This document shows positions 5,475 through 7,457 of a DNA stretch of 7,457 nucleotides, one piece after another. The notes below the pieces were generated by a model. That model was not told the DNA's origin. It did no database searches and worked only from the letters and a program-made list of their open reading frames with translations. The translations under genes and the position numbers were made by a program. Numbering within the stretch: the first letter of the stretch is position 1; each line of letters starts with the position of its first letter. Origin of the DNA: Fimbriimonadaceae bacterium (lineage in GTDB: Bacteria > Armatimonadota > Fimbriimonadia > Fimbriimonadales > Fimbriimonadaceae); contig JALHPH010000077.1 in NCBI GenBank assembly GCA_022842565.1, forward strand, positions 1 through 7,457. Direction: 5' to 3'.

Positions 5475-6361
5475 GGGTCATCATAGCAGGCGGAAGCGGA
5501 TTCGTTGGGCGCGCCGTGGTGAATGAACTCAAGCGCGGGGGGTACACGCCGCAGGTTCTTGGTCGGTCTGCAAAATCCGATCTGCAGTGGGACGGGCGGA
5601 CGCTCGGCCCATGGCGCGAGGCGCTGGAGGGCGCAGAGGCGGTCATCAACTTGGTCGGCGAGAACGTTGCCCAGCCCTGGACCGCCGAGACCAAAATGAA
5701 AATTGTTGCTTCGCGCGTGGACGCCACCGCCGTGCTGGCTAAGGCAATCTCCGAAGCCAAGCGACCTCCCTGCCATTGGGTTCAGGGCTCTGCGGTGGGG
5801 TTTTATGGTGATCGCGGCGAAGCACTGCTGACCGAGGCCTCAGCCGCTGGCCCCAAAGAGGATTTCTTAGTCTCCACCTGTTTGGCGTGGGAAGCGGCGC
5901 TTGATTCCGCAGCAACCCCGCATACCAAAAAAGTCATCATCCGGACCGGTTTTGTCATCGGCGGCGATGGTGGAGCATTTCCACTCCTGGCCAAACTCAC
6001 GAGGGCATTCTTGGGCGGAGCGGTTGGATCAGGAAAGCAATGGGTGCCTTGGATTCACGTCGACGATCTTGCCCGCATGATGGTTTGGGCGATTGGCCGC
6101 ACGGGCATCTTGAACGGCGCCGCGCCTGAGCCAGTGCGCAACGGAGAATTGATGGCTACCATGCGAAAGGTCATTGGCCGCCCCTGGTCACCGCCAGCGC
6201 CTAGGTTGGCTCTGCAGGCGTTCCGAGCGCTCGGCGGACCAGAACCGGCCGTAGCAACCCTGAGCACCCGCGCGACGCCTCAGGCCGCCCTGGATGCTGG
6301 GTTCTCGTTCCAGCACTCGAACTTAGAAGACGCCATTAGACTATGCCTGAACAAGCCTTGA
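5471..6361 (+). CDS. TIGR01777-family NAD(P)-dependent epimerase/SDR (YfcH/SDR39U1-like)
   Basis: This is an extended short-chain dehydrogenase/epimerase-like protein of 296 aa, the usual family length. It starts with a Rossmann nucleotide loop, GGSGFVGRAV (7-16). Then come INLVGENVAQPWTAETK (59-75), SAVGFYGDRGEALLTE (107-122) with the Tyr-Gly block typical of TIGR01777, IIRTGFVIGGDGGAFPLL (156-173), and WIHVDDLARM (194-203). The C-terminal part from about 240 (PWSPPAP to LEDAIRLCL) matches the DUF1731 tail. Members such as E. coli YfcH have no firmly established substrate, and the old label 'cell division inhibitor SulA homologue' is unreliable. The TTG start overlaps the ubiX stop as TTGA, so the two are very probably translated in tandem. 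The gene ends 10 nt before a strong terminator, closing the operon. Family assignment is firm; the reaction is unknown. Confidence 0.92.
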   Translation: MRVIIAGGSGFVGRAVVNELKRGGYTPQVLGRSAKSDLQWDGRTLGPWREALEGAEAVINLVGENVAQPWTAETKMKIVASRVDATAVLAKAISEAKRPPCHWVQGSAVGFYGDRGEALLTEASAAGPKEDFLVSTCLAWEAALDSAATPHTKKVIIRTGFVIGGDGGAFPLLAKLTRAFLGGAVGSGKQWVPWIHVDDLARMMVWAIGRTGILNGAAPEPVRNGELMATMRKVIGRPWSPPAPRLALQAFRALGGPEPAVATLSTRATPQAALDAGFSFQHSNLEDAIRLCLNKP

Positions 6362-6362
6362 T

Positions 6363-6404
6363 AAAAAAGCGGACCCCGCTCCGATTGGAGAGGGGTCACT
6401 TTTT
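6363..6404. terminator. Strong, probably bidirectional intrinsic terminator
   Basis: GACCCC-G-CTCC (6372-6382) pairs with GGAG-A-GGGGTC (6387-6397) around the loop GATT, giving ten pairs with one G-A mismatch. On the plus strand it is followed by ACTTTTT. On the minus strand it is followed by CGCTTTTTT, because the left flank is A-rich. It lies between convergent genes, so it can stop the ubiX/SDR transcript and the lipoprotein transcript alike. Confidence 0.88.
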
Positions 6405-6587
6405 CGGGAACCAGAAAGACCGTGACTTCATCACTGTCCCCGGCGAACCGAGTCGCGGGCGCTAAAACCCACGACCTCCCTGGTGTGTACATTGTTCATT
6501 CATTGACTGGCACCACCTCCTGGCTTGTTAGATTTATGACCACGATTGGTCACAGGTTTATAGACGCGGAGCACCAGCGAAAAAGTT
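6405..6587. other. Convergent intergenic region with no convincing gene
   Basis: Frames crossing this stretch have no recognisable protein features and run through the terminator or the neighbouring gene. It holds a 6-bp hairpin at 6537-6552. On the minus strand there is an isolated AGGAGG (6516-6521) with a 13-codon open frame after it (6462-6503). Neither can be assigned a role from sequence alone. Confidence 0.5.
6537..6552. repeat. Perfect 6-bp inverted repeat
   Basis: TGACCA (6537-6542) and TGGTCA (6547-6552) are perfect inverted copies around CGAT. No T-run follows on either strand, so this is not an intrinsic terminator. It could be a protein-binding half-site pair or chance. Confidence 0.35.
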
Positions 6588-7289
6588 TCAGGGCTGATCG
6601 CTACCCGGGACCGCGTCGGCCAACCGCCCGTGCGAATCGATGAGTCTCGCTGCCTCTGTAAGATCCAGCCTGGCCGAAGTCGCGTCCATGCGCAAGCCGT
6701 CCATCAGTCTAAAATGGCCAACTGCCACGGAAACACTGCGCACACCTTTCACGCCCTGAGTGGTCACGAGCATCAGGCGGACCGAGCCGCGCTGCCAGAA
6801 CCGATAGGTTCCGTATTTGCCCGGAACAAACTGCACCGAGGTCGAACCAAGCGCATTCTCGTAAAGGGTGATGAGCTCTTGCGTTGTCTCTACCGACGCC
6901 TGATCCACTGTGTATTGCCCAAGCACCATGCGCTCGCCCAGGAACACCGCGCCGAAGCTCTCCACACCCGTTTGCCAGCCTCGCGCGGTGTAGTTAGCAC
7001 CCGAAATAGGCGGTTCTTCGAAGAAGTCCCGCGCTGACGCTGGCTTCAAGAAAAGTGAGAAAACGTTGTCTTCCAGTTCGCCCACAAAGAGGCGCTTGCC
7101 TTGCCGGATGAGATAAGGCGCTTCTGTTTCGATGCTGCGGAACGGCTCGATCACCACTTCGGGGCGGGTGCCTCCCAGCGCCGGACTGGTCTCAACGCTC
7201 GGAATGTTCTGCGTGGGCGCATTACCGGGTTGGCAGCCACAGCACGCCACCGCAAAGAGGAAATAGGTGCTATTCGATCGCCAAGACAC
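6588..7289 (-). CDS. Putative lipoprotein of unknown function, overlapping greA
   Basis: I do not recognise the 233-aa product. From the GTG at 7289 it reads MSWRSNSTYFLFAVACCGC, a short basic start, a hydrophobic core and a lipobox-like AVAC with Cys16 as the likely lipidated residue. Two more cysteines (17 and 19) follow closely. A Pro/Thr-rich linker (about 21-45) leads to a mixed alpha/beta domain with SGANYTARGWQTGVESFGA (97-114) and FVPGKYGTYRFWQRGS (154-169). No catalytic motif is apparent. The frame is open to 7349, but the upstream part is greA sequence in another frame and would bury the signal peptide. The GTG has a GGGAAG ribosome site 10 nt upstream and overlaps the greA end by 20 nt. 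The gene is probably co-transcribed with greA and ends at the bidirectional terminator. Family and function are unknown; the lipoprotein call is moderate because position -3 of the lipobox is Ala, not the usual Leu. Confidence 0.7.
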   Translation of the reverse strand: MSWRSNSTYFLFAVACCGCQPGNAPTQNIPSVETSPALGGTRPEVVIEPFRSIETEAPYLIRQGKRLFVGELEDNVFSLFLKPASARDFFEEPPISGANYTARGWQTGVESFGAVFLGERMVLGQYTVDQASVETTQELITLYENALGSTSVQFVPGKYGTYRFWQRGSVRLMLVTTQGVKGVRSVSVAVGHFRLMDGLRMDATSARLDLTEAARLIDSHGRLADAVPGSDQP

Positions 7290-7457
7290 GGTAGTGCTGC
7301 TTCCCGGCCGGAGCCTCGACTTCAAACTCGTCGCCGACACTCTTACCAATCATCGCCTCGCCGAGAGGCGAGGAGATCGAAATGAGGTCGTTAGCCGGAT
7401 CGGCCTCGAACGAGCCAACCAAGTTGACCGTCAACTCGTCCGACCATTCCAAATCCA
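7270..7457 (-). CDS. greA: Transcription elongation factor GreA (partial, C-terminal domain)
   Basis: GreA/GreB factors enter the RNA polymerase secondary channel and trigger cleavage of backtracked transcripts. Only the C-terminal FKBP-like domain is in the window. Diagnostic segments are LVGSFEADPANDLISISSPLGEAMIGKSVGD and the terminal strands FEVEAPAGKQHYRVLAIE (each shown across adjacent positions), matching the order IVG-x-DEAD-x-ISVNSPIARGLIGK in E. coli GreA. The N-terminal coiled coil lies beyond the right edge at 7457, so the start is not seen; the TTG at 7452 is internal. The 3' end overlaps the downstream lipoprotein gene by 20 nt. GreA rather than GreB is the default but cannot be proved from this domain alone. 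Confidence 0.9.
   Translation of the reverse strand, partial: DLEWSDELTVNLVGSFEADPANDLISISSPLGEAMIGKSVGDEFEVEAPAGKQHYRVLAIE
7300..7305 (-). promoter_or_regulatory. Ribosome site that decides the GTG start of the lipoprotein gene
   Basis: GGGAAG on the minus strand lies 10 nt before the GTG at 7289, within the end of greA. It is the only purine-rich site near a start that yields a sensible signal sequence. Confidence 0.42.

Noticed and set aside
5141..5776. 211-codon minus-strand open frame antisense to ubiX and the SDR gene
   Set aside because: It is a shadow of two well-supported genes and has no domain or ribosome site of note.
6280..6492. 70-codon minus-strand open frame across the terminator
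   Set aside because: It runs through the strong hairpin and into the 3' end of the SDR gene, and the product has no recognisable features.
6503..6537. TTGACT ... TAGATT as a plus-strand promoter for a small RNA
   Set aside because: The spacing between the hexamers is 20 bp and the -10 match is only four of six. No terminator follows on that strand.
6580..6590. T-run after the lipoprotein stop (minus strand, ACTTTTTCG) as a terminator
   Set aside because: No adequate stem precedes it. The only possible pairing is three or four base pairs, whereas a much stronger terminator lies about 180 nt further on.
1..7457. CRISPR arrays, tRNA/rRNA genes, insertion sequences, att sites
   Set aside because: I read for spaced direct repeats, cloverleaf-type sequence, transposase motifs and terminal inverted repeats and found none.

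Overview
The window is a gene-dense stretch of a bacterial chromosome, GC-rich by eye, with no tRNA, rRNA, CRISPR array or insertion sequence that I could recognise. The best clue to the host is the protein at the left end. It has a signal peptide, a jelly-roll-like domain and a C-terminal pair of dockerin/EF-hand-like repeats (GDVTGDNE..., DLNGDDEVGPGDF). In my experience that architecture is frequent in Armatimonadota (Fimbriimonas-like bacteria) and Planctomycetes. With murA and mreB present, Armatimonadota is my preferred but unproven assignment.

Layout. (1) 87-4089, minus strand: a cell-envelope cluster transcribed right to left, murA > mreB > small exported protein > secreted dockerin-like protein. 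murA and mreB are 3 nt apart, and the third gene overlaps mreB. The dockerin-like gene follows a 78-nt gap with its own possible -10 element. (2) 4090-4205: a divergent intergenic region with a good murA Shine-Dalgarno sequence, candidate -10 boxes for both directions and a short inverted repeat. (3) 4206-6361, plus strand: a FliL-like single-pass membrane protein, the flavin prenyltransferase UbiX, and a TIGR01777-type SDR/epimerase, packed with an 18-nt gap and then a 4-nt overlap. (4) 6362-6587: a convergent intergenic region with a strong, probably bidirectional terminator. (5) 6588-7457, minus strand: a putative lipoprotein whose start overlaps the end of a partial greA entering from the right edge.

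How the genes fit together. MurA makes the first committed peptidoglycan precursor, and MreB organises the machinery that inserts it, so cluster 1 couples wall synthesis to cell shape. Its two downstream exported proteins are unassigned but may act at the envelope. The plus-strand cluster joins a FliL-like membrane protein to two unrelated soluble enzymes with no obvious common pathway. UbiX would supply prenylated FMN to a UbiD-type decarboxylase that is not in this window. I found no clearly new multi-gene system. The most interesting items are the modified FliL-like protein away from any flagellar gene, the unassigned exported proteins tied translationally to mreB and greA, and candidate -10 boxes that lie unusually close to several start codons.
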